In this document: positions 55,261 to 64,000 of the stretch, one piece after another | Position numbering within the stretch: the first letter of the stretch is position 1 | How the letters are laid out: every line of letters starts with the position of its first letter | Assembly (NCBI GenBank): GCA_020633725.1 | Contig: JACKDC010000003.1 | Coordinates: 310,001-374,000, forward strand | DNA length: 64,000 nt | Origin: Candidatus Latescibacterota bacterium | GTDB lineage: Bacteria; Krumholzibacteriota; Krumholzibacteriia; JACNKJ01 | Direction: 5' to 3' | Position numbers and translations under genes: made by a program | The notes under the pieces: generated by a model | The model's input: the letters and a program-made list of their open reading frames with translations, nothing else | Told to the model about the DNA's origin: nothing | Database searches by the model: none

Positions 55261-57289
55261 GGATGCTCTCCTCGGGTGTCGGAACTTCGGCGTCGGCAAA
55301 GGACAACACGGTGAGGTTGCCCTCCGCGGTCTTCGGGAAGTACTCGAAGCGGCGCGTGACGCCGCGGATGATGTCCAGCCCGATCCCGCGGCCGCGGCCG
55401 CGGACCTCGGGCTGGCTGAAGTCGCTGGCCGGGCGCGCGGCCGGCTCGAAGCTGTGGCCGTCGTCGCGCAGCAGGAAGAAACCCCCCGCGAGCCCCTGGC
55501 CCTCGGCCATCGCGCAGGCGCTCGGCGCCACCCACCACAGATCGTAGTGTCGCCGCGTGTCGAGCCCGTAGGCGTGCTCTGCCACGTTGGCGGCGGCCTC
55601 GTAGACCGCCGTCTCCACCAGCGCCCGGCTCTCCGCGTCGAGGCCGGCGATCGCATCGCAGTGGTCCAGCCAGTCGCTCAGCACCGACAGCGCGCTCAGA
55701 TCCGCCGGCAGCTCCAGGTGACGCCCCGCGCGCCGCGCGCGCGCCAGCCACCTCGCGCCCGGGTCCTTCGAGACGGTGGCGCCCTCGAAGGCGATGGCCA
55801 GCAGGGTCTCGTCGTCGCTGGGGGCGCCCTCGCCCGACCACTCCTGCACGCCCTCGTGCAGGGCGGCGAGCACCGCCGCACCGCCCGCCTCGCCGCGCCG
55901 CTTCAGGCAGCGCTCGATGCGCGTGAGCCCGAACTGCTCGCCCGCGGCGTTGAAGGCCTCGTTCACGCCGTCGGTGTACTGCAGCAGCAGGTCGCCCGGC
56001 GCGAGCTCCACCTCGTCCTCCACCAGGGTCGAGGCCAGCGCGCGCGTGGACACCGCCCCGAGGGGAATCGCCTGCGTCACGCGCCACTCGATCTCACCGT
56101 TGGCGCGGCGCAGGGCCAGCGGGCTGTGGGCCGCCGAGGCGAAGCGCAGCCGTCCCGTGGCCGGATCCAGCAGTCCGTAGAACATGGTGACGAACTGCCC
56201 GGTCTTGAGCGTCGGCGAGAGCTGTTCGTCCAGCGCCAGGAGCAGCTCGCGCGGCGAGTCGTAGCGCGGCGCGTGCGAGCGCCAGAGCGCCGACAGCATG
56301 GACATGATCAGGCAGCCCGCCAGCCCCTTGCCCGAGACGTCGGCGATGGCCACGGCCACGCGGCCATCCGGCAGGGTGAGGAAGTCGTAGTAGTCGCCGC
56401 CCACCTCGGCCGCCGCGCGGTGCTTGCCCGCCAGCAGGAAGGGGCCGGCGTGGACGTCGCCGTGGGGCAGGAGGCTGGTCTGGATCTCCCGCGCCAGCTC
56501 CAGCTCGTGGGACAGGCGCTCCTTCTCCACCATGTCCGCCTGCGCCACGCGCAGGCGCGTGGCCATCTCGTTGACGGTCTCGGCCAGCAGGCTGAACTCC
56601 GTGCGCCCGGTGACGGGCAGGCTCGTGTCCAGATCGCCGTCACCGATGCGCTCCAGCCCCTCGCGCAGCGGCTTCACCGGCCGCAGCAGGTGCGACATGA
56701 CCAGCAGGATCGCCAGCAGCGACACGCCCAGGATCGCGCCGATCACCACCAGCTGCTGCACGCGCGCCGCGGCCAGCAGCTGGGCGACGTAGCTGCGCTC
56801 CATGGCCACCACCGCGCGCCCGATGGGCTCGCCGCTGGGATGCAGCACCGGCGCCTGGGCCAGGATCAAGGTCGGCCCCGTGCCGAGGATCTCCCCGTCG
56901 CGCAGGCTGAGGCCGGCGCCGGCCTCCACCGCCTCGGGCGGCTGATAGGCCTGGCCGAGCTGCCGCGCGTCCGAGTGGCCCTGGATGACGCCGTCGTGGT
57001 CGATCACCTCCACCAGCACCAGGCTCGGCTGCTCGCGCTGCATCTCCTTGATCAGCGGGTGCAGCGTGAGCTCCGGGTAGTCGCTGAGCAGCGCGCCCGA
57101 GCTCATCATGGCCAGGTTGCGCGCGGTCAGCAGCAGCCGCGTCTCCAGCTCCGCGCCCAGCTGCTCGCGGCTCTGCCGCTCCGAGAAGACACCCAGGGCG
57201 AGCACTCCCGCCGCGGTGAGTCCCGCCGCCAGCATGGTGACGATGGGCCGAAGGCCGACGATACGCCGCCGGCGCGATGGCTTGCTCAT
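55253..57289 (-). CDS. SpoIIE-type serine phosphatase fused to an RsbW-like kinase domain, membrane sensor
   Basis: The protein has 678 residues and starts at 57289 behind a G-rich GGGTGAC. Helix 1 (about 15-35), a periplasmic sensor region (about 36-175), helix 2 (about 180-200) and a HAMP-like segment (about 203-255) precede a PP2C-type SpoIIE phosphatase (VGGDYYDF near 296-303, AIADVSGKGLAG near 315-325). The C-terminal part (about 540-678) is a GHKL ATPase of anti-sigma kinase type (VYEAAANVAEHAYG N-box, GRGRGIGLDIIR). One chain therefore holds both activities of a partner-switching module, with the STAS target encoded next. Confidence 0.92.
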   Translation of the reverse strand: MSKPSRRRRIVGLRPIVTMLAAGLTAAGVLALGVFSERQSREQLGAELETRLLLTARNLAMMSSGALLSDYPELTLHPLIKEMQREQPSLVLVEVIDHDGVIQGHSDARQLGQAYQPPEAVEAGAGLSLRDGEILGTGPTLILAQAPVLHPSGEPIGRAVVAMERSYVAQLLAAARVQQLVVIGAILGVSLLAILLVMSHLLRPVKPLREGLERIGDGDLDTSLPVTGRTEFSLLAETVNEMATRLRVAQADMVEKERLSHELELAREIQTSLLPHGDVHAGPFLLAGKHRAAAEVGGDYYDFLTLPDGRVAVAIADVSGKGLAGCLIMSMLSALWRSHAPRYDSPRELLLALDEQLSPTLKTGQFVTMFYGLLDPATGRLRFASAAHSPLALRRANGEIEWRVTQAIPLGAVSTRALASTLVEDEVELAPGDLLLQYTDGVNEAFNAAGEQFGLTRIERCLKRRGEAGGAAVLAALHEGVQEWSGEGAPSDDETLLAIAFEGATVSKDPGARWLARARRAGRHLELPADLSALSVLSDWLDHCDAIAGLDAESRALVETAVYEAAANVAEHAYGLDTRRHYDLWWVAPSACAMAEGQGLAGGFFLLRDDGHSFEPAARPASDFSQPEVRGRGRGIGLDIIRGVTRRFEYFPKTAEGNLTVLSFADAEVPTPEESIHA

Positions 57290-57315
57290 GTCACCCCCCC
57301 TTCTGCCCTCACGGG

Positions 57316-59328
57316 CTATCGCTTGAAGATCTCCTGCGTCCGCGCGAGCTGCTCGCGCGCCCGCGCCAGGTAGCCCTGCGCGCGCTCGTCGGTGGGATCC
57401 ACGGCCAGCGCCTTCTCCCAGAGCGCCGCGGCCTCCTCGAGGCGGCCGGCGGCGAAGGTCTCCATGCCGCGCACCAGGTACTCGCGCTTCAGATGCTCGG
57501 CCACCTGCTGGTAGTCCGGGTCCTTGCTCCAGATCAGCTCCCAGTAGCGCAGGGCCTCGTCGCCGCGGCCCGCCTGGGCGGCGGCCATGCCGTGCTGATA
57601 GAGGTCCCCCAGCTCGGCCTTTTCCCTGGCGCTGAGCGCCGGACGCGTCGGCGCGGCGGGAGCCGCCTTCGCGGACGCTCGCGCGGCCGCCACGCGCTCC
57701 GACTCCGCCTTCCGCTGGGCCAGCGCACGGCGCTGCGTCAGCGCGCGGCCACGCAGGGCGCCGATGCGCGGATCGTCCGCGGCCAGGCCGGCGGCCTCGT
57801 CGAGGGCGGCGTCGCACTCGTCCAGCAGACCGCGGTCGAGCAGACGGCCCGCCTGCTCCAGCGTGGCGTCCACGCTGTGGGCGATGGCGACGTCCGTGCG
57901 CTCCAGCATGGCGCGCGCCTCGGCGTCGTCGGGCTGCTGGGCGAGGATCGCGCGGAACTCCCCGCGGGCCTCCAGCAGGCGGTCGGCGCCGAAGGCGTCG
58001 AGACCGCGGTCGAAGCGCTCGCGCAGGGCCGCGCTGCGCTTCGCGCGACGGTCGCTCTCGGCCTGGCAGCGCGCCAGTCCCTCGAGCATGAGCGGGTGGT
58101 CGGGCATGAAGACCAGCGCGCGGCGGTAGGACAGGCCGGCCGCGGTGAAGTCGCCGTCGGCCTCCTGCGCCTCGGCGAGATCGCAGTGCACCCGCGCCGC
58201 CAGCGCCGTGGCCCGCGCCTCGCCGGGGGCGAGCGCGAGCAGCGTGGCCAGGGAGGACAGCGCGTCGTCCGCGCGGCCCTCCTCGCGGGCGACCGTGGCG
58301 GCGGCGAGGAGGTCCTCCACCTGGGCGCGCTGCCGCTCGGCGAAGGCGCTGTCCAGCTGCGCCTGCAGCGCGTCGTCGCGGGCCTGGGCCGCGGCCTGGC
58401 GGTGCTCGTCGACGCCCGCACCGAAGCGGAAGCTCACGCCGACGCGATGCACCGCCTCCAGCGCGTTGTCCTCGAAGACGTAGTCCACGCCCAGGTCGCG
58501 CCAGCGCAGCTCGGCCCCCGCGTGCAGGCGGCCGTAGCCGTAGCCGCCGCGCAGGGCGAGCACGCCGTAGCGCAGCTCGAGCCCCGCGTGCAGCTGCGCG
58601 CTGCGCTGACCGGCGACCTCGAGGTCGAGGGCGCCGTCCACGTCGAGCCCGGCCAGCGGACGTCCATAGGCCAGACCCAGGCGCAGCACGCCCGGATCGC
58701 GGACGCTCTCGCTGTCCAGGCGCAGCGTGGGCTGGATGGCGTTGCGCAGGGCCAGGCCCAGGCGCAGCCGCTCGGCCCGCTGCCAGCCCAGCGCGGCCGC
58801 GGGCGCGACGAGCGCGCCGAGATCCAGGCCCAGCGCGCCGCCGGAGTAGCCGGCCAGCGACTGGCGTCGCAGCTTGAGGTTCGCGCCCAGGCTCCAGGCG
58901 TCCCCGAAGGCGCGCGAGTAGGCGAGGCTGAGCTGCTGCTCGAGATCGGTGAGATCCTCGTCGAGGAGCAGGTTGCGGTCGTCGCGGCCTTCGATCCCGC
59001 CCACGCCGTAGTGGCGCAGGCCCACGGCCACCACGCCCCAGCGGTAGTCGGGCCAGGCCACGGCCGCGAACTCCTCGTTGAAGCCGAGGCCGTAGAGGCT
59101 CGTGTGGCCCAGGCTCAGCTCCCGGCGCTGCAGCCGGCCCAGCGCACCGGGGTTCCAGAAGAGCAGCGTGGCGCCCTCCTCCGTGGCGCAGGCCGCGCCG
59201 CCCATGCCCAGCGCGCGGGCGCCGGCCCCGTAGGCGAAGATCGACTGGCTGCCCGCGTCCTCCGCGGCGCGCGCGGAGCACGCCGCCGAGAGCGCCGTCA
59301 GCAGCACCCATGCGCGGAGCGCCCTCAT
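57316..59328 (-). CDS. PorV/UPF0164-like outer-membrane barrel fused to TPR repeats
   Basis: The protein has 670 residues. The start at 59328 (MRALRAWVLLTALSAACSARA) gives a signal peptide. Residues about 25-335 read as an outer-membrane beta-barrel of the PorV/FadL-like family (GAGARALGMGGAACATEEGATLLFWNPGALG and alternating strands up to VDYVFEDNALEAVHRVGVSFRFGAG). The C-terminal half (about 350-670) has several TPR-like units (for example RADDALSSLATLLALAPGEA and RLEEAAALWEKALAVDPTDERA). The ATG overlaps the stop of the giant secreted protein gene, and the next gene is the SpoIIE kinase. PorV-like proteins act in type IX secretion; here the link is inferred from FlgD-tailed neighbours. Confidence 0.82.
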   Translation of the reverse strand: MRALRAWVLLTALSAACSARAAEDAGSQSIFAYGAGARALGMGGAACATEEGATLLFWNPGALGRLQRRELSLGHTSLYGLGFNEEFAAVAWPDYRWGVVAVGLRHYGVGGIEGRDDRNLLLDEDLTDLEQQLSLAYSRAFGDAWSLGANLKLRRQSLAGYSGGALGLDLGALVAPAAALGWQRAERLRLGLALRNAIQPTLRLDSESVRDPGVLRLGLAYGRPLAGLDVDGALDLEVAGQRSAQLHAGLELRYGVLALRGGYGYGRLHAGAELRWRDLGVDYVFEDNALEAVHRVGVSFRFGAGVDEHRQAAAQARDDALQAQLDSAFAERQRAQVEDLLAAATVAREEGRADDALSSLATLLALAPGEARATALAARVHCDLAEAQEADGDFTAAGLSYRRALVFMPDHPLMLEGLARCQAESDRRAKRSAALRERFDRGLDAFGADRLLEARGEFRAILAQQPDDAEARAMLERTDVAIAHSVDATLEQAGRLLDRGLLDECDAALDEAAGLAADDPRIGALRGRALTQRRALAQRKAESERVAAARASAKAAPAAPTRPALSAREKAELGDLYQHGMAAAQAGRGDEALRYWELIWSKDPDYQQVAEHLKREYLVRGMETFAAGRLEEAAALWEKALAVDPTDERAQGYLARAREQLARTQEIFKR

Positions 59329-62300
59329 CGCAGCACCGCCACCTTGCGGAGGATGCGCTCGCTCCCCCCGTCGTCGTAGTCCACGCGCAGCTCGGCCAGG
59401 TAGACGCCGCTCTGCACCGCGTTGCCGGCCCCGTTCAGGCCGTCCCAGCGCTCGTCCTGGTGCAGGCCCGCGGCGCGCGCGGTGTCGTCGATCACCGTGA
59501 AGACGGCCTCGCCCCGCCCCGTCCACAGCCGCAGCGTCACGTGCGCGGGGCGGTCGAGGTAGTAGGTGAAGCGGGTGGACGTGCGGCCGGCCGCGAAGGG
59601 GTTGGGGAAGTTGCTGTAGCTGTCGGCCAGGCTGCGCGGGCTCAGGTTGCCGGTCGCCGTCCAGAGCGGGAAGCTCTGCCCCGACGCCGCGCGCGTGGCG
59701 ATGGCCAGCAGCGGGTTGGCGGGCTGGACCACGTGGACGTCCCCGTCGCGCAGGCCCAGGCGCAGGCTGGGGCCGGCGAAGTCCTCCTGCAGCTCCACGC
59801 GCAGCTCCAGGACGCGCGCCTGCTGCGGCTCCACCGGCAGCGGCGTGGCCGCGCCGACCCAGGCCCCGAGCGAATCGGCCGTGAGGACGGCGCTCTCGGC
59901 CCAGAGCGTGTCGTCCAGGTAGAGGCGCGCGCGGCGCAGCGCGGCGCCCACGGGCAGTGCGACGCCTCGGCCGTCCTCGGCGCAGAGGACCAGGCCGGCC
60001 AGGGGCACGGCGCCGTCGCCGGCCGCCGCGGGATTGGACAGGGTGAAGCTGGCGCAGGCCAGCTCGAGGCCGTCGGCCGCGAGCACGGCGGGCATCCGGC
60101 TCTCGATGCCCACGCTCAGCTCGCGCGGCGGCGCCTCCAGCCAGATCAGCCCGGAGACCAGCGGGAAGCTCTGCCCGATCTCGGGGCCCAGCGCGACGGG
60201 GGCGGACGTGTTCTCGTCCACGGCCTGCCAGCCGGGGCCGTCGATGGCCAGCTCGAGGAAGCCGCCCGCGGCCGCGGGGTCCAGATCGATGGCGATGTCG
60301 AGCGTGGCCGAGTCGCCGGGCGCGAGCACCGCGTCGCCCAGGGGCAGCCAGACCGAACCGCCGCTCGCGGGCAGCTCGGGCAGCGGCAGCGGCTGGCCGT
60401 TCCACTGCGCGCGCAGGGCGGAGAGGAGGTCGCCCGGGGGCAGGGAGTCGCGGGACGCGTCCCAGAAGCGGATGGCGCAGCCGTGGCTGCGCAGCGCGGC
60501 GCTCTCGGGGCCGCCGGGATGGCGCAGCCGCAGGCCGAGCACCGGCACGGCCGTGGCGCCGAGGCTCACGCTGTCGGGCGCCGCCGCGACCCGGCGCGCC
60601 AGCAGCATGCCGGCGGCCGCCTCCACGCGCACGCGATGGCCGAGGAGCGTGGGCGCCGCGTAGGCCGGCGTGACCGGGCCGCCGCTGATCGCGTCGTGCA
60701 CGACCATGCTGGACGGCGGCTCGAGACGCGCGCGCAGGATCCCCAGCGGCGCGTCGGGCGCGATGTCGCCCAGCAGCAGCAGGGTCTGCGGCGTGCCGCT
60801 GGCCACGGCGAGGAGCGGCGAGCAGACCAGGGCGAGCGGGGCCGTGTCACCCGCGTCGAGGCCGCGCTCCGCGTGCGTGACGCCCAGGCCGTCCACCACG
60901 CGCAGACGCGTCAGCACGGCGCCGGGCGCGATCGCGTTCACGCCGCTGCTGTCCGCGAAGCCGAGGCCAAAGGCGAGGAGGCGGGCGTCGGCGGTGATGT
61001 CGGGGATGCCGTCGTTGTCGAGGGTCAGCACGCCCAGGAGCACGGCCGGCTGGCCCTGCCCCGCGGGGCGCAGGCTGTCCGGCGCCGCGCTCACCAGCAG
61101 GGTCTCGGCCGGAGCGCTCACCTGCGCGGGGCCGGCGCTGACCGGATAGCTGCCGGATTCGAGCGCCACCGACACCGGCGCGCCGCTGGTGGCGTCCACC
61201 GCGTCGAAGACGCTCGCGCCCGTGATCTTGACGCTGAAGCCCGGCACCACGGTGCCCGGGGCGACGTCGACCTCGAGGTCCAGCGTCACCGGCGCGCCCG
61301 GCGCGACGCTCACCACCGGATCCAAGGGCAGCGACAGCGTGGAGCCGGCGGTCTCGATCTCGGCGGCCGTCTTGACCAGGTAGACGTCGCCGCCCTCCTT
61401 CACCCGCACGCCGTCGAAGAGCTCCGCCGGCACGATGCCGCCGCCACCGGTGGCCTCCAGCTCGAGGGAGAAGCCGCGCAGGTTCACCGCCGACGCCTCC
61501 GCGCCGCCGCCGTTGCTGAAGGTGAGGTGCAGCGGCACCACGCCATCCTGCCCGCGGTTGACGAAGAACGGCAGGCTCGGCACCGGATGCAGGCTCAGGC
61601 TGTCCGTGGCGACGAAGACCGTGTGCGCGTTGGAGTGGCTGGTGAGCGACAGATGGGTGAGGCCGCTCTCGTCGCCGGTGCCCGACGCGCTGCCCGCGAG
61701 CAGCACGCCCCCGGGGGCGGCGGCGCGATAGGTCCACTGCACGCTGCTGTCGGCGCCGGCCTCCAGATCGAGACTCGGCGGCGTGGGGCCGGCGATCAGC
61801 GTGAGCTGCCCGTCGCCGCTGGCGGCGAGCGGCGAGGGCGCGATCCCGGACATGCGTTCGCCGCCCTGGTTGCGCAGCACCATGACCACGTTCACGTCCT
61901 GGCCCACGATGCTCGCGACCGGACTGATGCTGAGGCTGCTGAGCAGAGTGGCGGGGCTGAGCAGCTGCGACTCGGCGTTGACCAGCGGCGCGTCCCGCGG
62001 GCCGTCGTTGTCGGAGGCCATGATCAGGCCGTCCTGGGGCACGCCCAGCTGCACGGTGGACGAGTCCGCCAGCGACGACGCCACCGTGAAGCTCACGTAG
62101 AGCCGCAGGCCGCCCTCCGGCACCGGGATCGACGACAGGGCGCTCTGCCAGCTGTCCCCCAGCCAGGCCAGCGCGCCGAGCTCGACGTCGTCGCCACCGG
62201 CGTCGCCGGCGTCCCAGGCATCGTTGCCGCCGTCGCTCCAGAGCGTGAGGGTCGGGAGCGCGTCGCCGTCGGCGTCGCCGCCGAGGTTGGCCACGGTGAC

Positions 62301-64000
62301 GTGCTGCAGCGCGTCCGGCAGGTAGCCGTTGGCCGGCAGCGTGAAGGCCAGGCCGAGCACGGGCCCCTCACCCGGGCCCACCGTGGCCACGGGCGCGCCG
62401 AGGTTGCCGAGCTGGGCGGCCACCATGCCGTCCACGCGCAGCGCGCCGCCCGAGCCCAGGGGGAAGATGGCCGCGGGCGCGGTGCCGTCGGCGAAGGCGA
62501 GCGCCTCCACGCCGGCGACCTCCACGGCCTGCAGGTCGCCGTCGGCGGCGTCCAGCAGGGAGACGTCCGCCGTCACCAGCAGCTGCACCTGGCTCTCGGC
62601 CGGCACGGTGAAGCCGAAGCCCGTGAAGTCCACGACGCCGTCCGCGCCCATCGCCGCGCCGTCGAGGGGTTGCGCGCCGGCGTCCGGCAGGCCGTCGCCG
62701 TTTGCGTCCGCCCAGAGCCGCAGGTAGTCGAGCCCCTGGGCGAGCTGGGCGGGCGTGCCGGCGCCGCTGGCGCTGGACTCGAGCTCCAGGCTCTCCAGCA
62801 GCTTCGGCTCGCCGAAGCTGTTGCCCAGCAGCAGGCGCAGGACGGGCGCGTTCCGGGCGCCCGGCGCCGCGCTGCGCTCGGGCAGCTCGATGCTGGACAC
62901 GGTCAGGCGGTTGTCCGCCGTGATCACCTGCGTCAGCGGCGCGGGCACGGCGCGGTCCACGGGGCCGTCGTTGCTGCTGCTCATGCCGAGGGCCGTGTCG
63001 GTGGGGTCGGCCGGCAGGCCCAGCGCCACCGTCGCGCCCTCGGTGGCGAGCAGATTCAGATCGGCGCTGACGAAGAGCTGCAGCCCGCCCACCGGCACCG
63101 GCTCGCTGAGGCCGTAGAGCTCCCAGCGCGCCTGCGTGCTCACCAGCTCGCCGAGGGGCTGGTCGGTCTCGGTGTCGAAGTCGCCGTCGCCGTCGTCGCG
63201 CCAGAGGCGCAGCGCGGTGATGTCCCCGCCCGGCTGCGCGCTGCCGCCGTTCACGACGTTCACCTTCTGCAGCACGTCGGGCAGGTAGCCGTTGGCCGGC
63301 ACGCGCAGGCGCATCACCAGCGCGTCGGTGGCGCCGGTCATGAGCGCGGCCGAGTCGGGCGCGACGGGCGCGTCGAGCCGGATCTGCGCGGCGGACATGC
63401 CGTCCACCAGGAAGCTGCCCGCGGGATCCAGCGGCCAGGTCGCGAGCAGCGAACAGGGCGCGGCGAAGCCGAGGTCCGCGGCCGTCTCGAGGCGCAGGTC
63501 GAGGCGGTCGCCGTCGCGCGCGGTGAGCGAGGCGCCGGCGCGGACGTCCACGCGCAGCGAGTCGCCGGGATCAAGGGCGAGCCCCAGCGCGTCGAACTGC
63601 GCGACGCCGCCGACGAAGACCACGTCCGCGCGCTCGATCACCTCGCTGATCTCGGCGGGACTGCGCAGCGTCTCCAGCCCGAGCGGGGTCCAGATGGAGT
63701 CCAGCTGGCCGGCGCTGCCGAGCCCGGTGGCGCGGTTGTGGAGCGTGAGTCCGTCGAGGGTCTGCAGCTCCTGGCTCTCGTTCACGATGCGCAGGGCCAG
63801 CACGCTCGGGCGCGTGGCTCCCGGGAACAGCGTCTGCACGCTCTGTTCGAGGACGGTCACCCGCAGGCGGGGCAGGTAGTCGCCGGCCACGACCAGTTCC
63901 ACGCCGGCGCTGTTGTTGGCCGGCGCGGGATCGTCGGTGTGGGCCTGGGCCAGGCCGCTCAGCGCCAGCAGCTGTCCCGCGGCCTCGGGCTCGACGCGCA
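59325..64000 (-). CDS. Giant secreted multi-repeat protein with FlgD tail, 5' end outside window
   Basis: More than 1550 residues are visible. The frame is open to base 64000, so the N-terminus lies beyond. An internal GTG at 63902 is not likely to be the start, because the frame upstream reads an in-phase repeat (LSGLAQAHTDDPAPANNSAG). The body is made of beta-sandwich repeats about 200 residues apart, with recurring GYLPDxLQxVxVxN, TLWxDxGxD and VPEGGLRLYVSF phrases resembling CARDB/adhesin domains. It ends in a FlgD-type domain (SNFPNPFAAGRTSTRFTYYL, ERWDGLNGAGNAVQSGVYLAELRVDYDDGG) with terminal KVAVLR. ATGA overlap with the PorV-like gene. Probably a surface or exported structural protein. 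Confidence 0.85.
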   Translation of the reverse strand, partial: RVEPEAAGQLLALSGLAQAHTDDPAPANNSAGVELVVAGDYLPRLRVTVLEQSVQTLFPGATRPSVLALRIVNESQELQTLDGLTLHNRATGLGSAGQLDSIWTPLGLETLRSPAEISEVIERADVVFVGGVAQFDALGLALDPGDSLRVDVRAGASLTARDGDRLDLRLETAADLGFAAPCSLLATWPLDPAGSFLVDGMSAAQIRLDAPVAPDSAALMTGATDALVMRLRVPANGYLPDVLQKVNVVNGGSAQPGGDITALRLWRDDGDGDFDTETDQPLGELVSTQARWELYGLSEPVPVGGLQLFVSADLNLLATEGATVALGLPADPTDTALGMSSSNDGPVDRAVPAPLTQVITADNRLTVSSIELPERSAAPGARNAPVLRLLLGNSFGEPKLLESLELESSASGAGTPAQLAQGLDYLRLWADANGDGLPDAGAQPLDGAAMGADGVVDFTGFGFTVPAESQVQLLVTADVSLLDAADGDLQAVEVAGVEALAFADGTAPAAIFPLGSGGALRVDGMVAAQLGNLGAPVATVGPGEGPVLGLAFTLPANGYLPDALQHVTVANLGGDADGDALPTLTLWSDGGNDAWDAGDAGGDDVELGALAWLGDSWQSALSSIPVPEGGLRLYVSFTVASSLADSSTVQLGVPQDGLIMASDNDGPRDAPLVNAESQLLSPATLLSSLSISPVASIVGQDVNVVMVLRNQGGERMSGIAPSPLAASGDGQLTLIAGPTPPSLDLEAGADSSVQWTYRAAAPGGVLLAGSASGTGDESGLTHLSLTSHSNAHTVFVATDSLSLHPVPSLPFFVNRGQDGVVPLHLTFSNGGGAEASAVNLRGFSLELEATGGGGIVPAELFDGVRVKEGGDVYLVKTAAEIETAGSTLSLPLDPVVSVAPGAPVTLDLEVDVAPGTVVPGFSVKITGASVFDAVDATSGAPVSVALESGSYPVSAGPAQVSAPAETLLVSAAPDSLRPAGQGQPAVLLGVLTLDNDGIPDITADARLLAFGLGFADSSGVNAIAPGAVLTRLRVVDGLGVTHAERGLDAGDTAPLALVCSPLLAVASGTPQTLLLLGDIAPDAPLGILRARLEPPSSMVVHDAISGGPVTPAYAAPTLLGHRVRVEAAAGMLLARRVAAAPDSVSLGATAVPVLGLRLRHPGGPESAALRSHGCAIRFWDASRDSLPPGDLLSALRAQWNGQPLPLPELPASGGSVWLPLGDAVLAPGDSATLDIAIDLDPAAAGGFLELAIDGPGWQAVDENTSAPVALGPEIGQSFPLVSGLIWLEAPPRELSVGIESRMPAVLAADGLELACASFTLSNPAAAGDGAVPLAGLVLCAEDGRGVALPVGAALRRARLYLDDTLWAESAVLTADSLGAWVGAATPLPVEPQQARVLELRVELQEDFAGPSLRLGLRDGDVHVVQPANPLLAIATRAASGQSFPLWTATGNLSPRSLADSYSNFPNPFAAGRTSTRFTYYLDRPAHVTLRLWTGRGEAVFTVIDDTARAAGLHQDERWDGLNGAGNAVQSGVYLAELRVDYDDGGSERILRKVAVLR

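Noticed and set aside
63800..63902. GTG at 63902 as the start of the giant protein
   Set aside because: The frame continues to the window edge with repeat-like sequence and there is no Shine-Dalgarno or signal peptide at 63902.

Overview
The window is about 70% GC by eye and densely coded on both strands. It has no rRNA, tRNA, CRISPR array or insertion sequence that I can see. Six secreted proteins end in a FlgD-type immunoglobulin-like domain (NPFNP ... WDGxDxxG ... SGVYxxxL ... hydrophobic-Lys), and one protein is a PorV-like barrel. With a cbb3 oxidase, a complete SUF system, an SDR-type threonine dehydrogenase and sigma-54 signalling, this suggests a GC-rich Gram-negative bacterium of an FCB-type or related candidate phylum (for example the Eisenbacteria or Krumholzibacteria type). 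The taxonomic placement is inference.

Layout. 1-803: end of a degenerate polysaccharide deacetylase (minus strand, cut by the window edge). 1028-1989: DUF2089 and SHOCT-like pair. 1996-5506: heterodimeric ABC exporter. 5605-6213: small secreted protein. 6379-8567: tdh-kbl threonine catabolism. 8689-15080: secreted-protein island with two copies of a structured, covarying intergenic element, two FlgD-tailed proteins and a small secreted protein. 15213-24753: DUF971 protein, two tandem Ycf48/BNR-like paralogues with FlgD tails, Mrp, a DUF255-DsbD-alpha fusion and a TVP38 membrane protein. 24944-33553: CDGSH protein, TauE/SafE-like protein, then ccoI-ccoS-ccoNO-ccoQ-ccoP-ccoG and a 42-residue membrane peptide, which together encode a cbb3 oxidase and its assembly factors. 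33617-34681: TPR protein. 35019-42062: hybrid histidine kinase, converging on an operon of solute-binding lipoprotein, histidine kinase and NtrC-type regulator. 42164-43225: PNPOx-GNAT fusion. 43369-47285: two coupled secreted proteins, the second a metzincin-like metalloprotease. 47465-53621: rrf2-sufBCDSU-sufT. 53618-54688: seven-haem cytochrome c. 54913-64000: coupled operon of a giant FlgD-tailed protein, a PorV-like/TPR protein, an SpoIIE phosphatase/kinase and a STAS protein.

The most striking observation is at 13077-15080. The reading frame of a secreted thioredoxin-fold protein is interrupted by a single in-frame UGA (14967-14969), exactly where the first Cys of the CxxC active site belongs. 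A small hairpin with a G-starting loop lies 15 nt downstream. I read this as selenocysteine in a UxxC motif of an exported, FlgD-tailed protein.

Other points: two small secreted proteins share a C-terminal motif, VE-x-[ST]-[ST]-x-S-x-I-K-x-L-Y, that could be a second sorting tag beside the FlgD tails. A three-hairpin intergenic RNA element occurs twice with compensatory base changes. A 12-base palindrome, GCCCCCGGGGGC, is over-represented. All functional assignments come from motifs read directly in the sequence; no database search was done.
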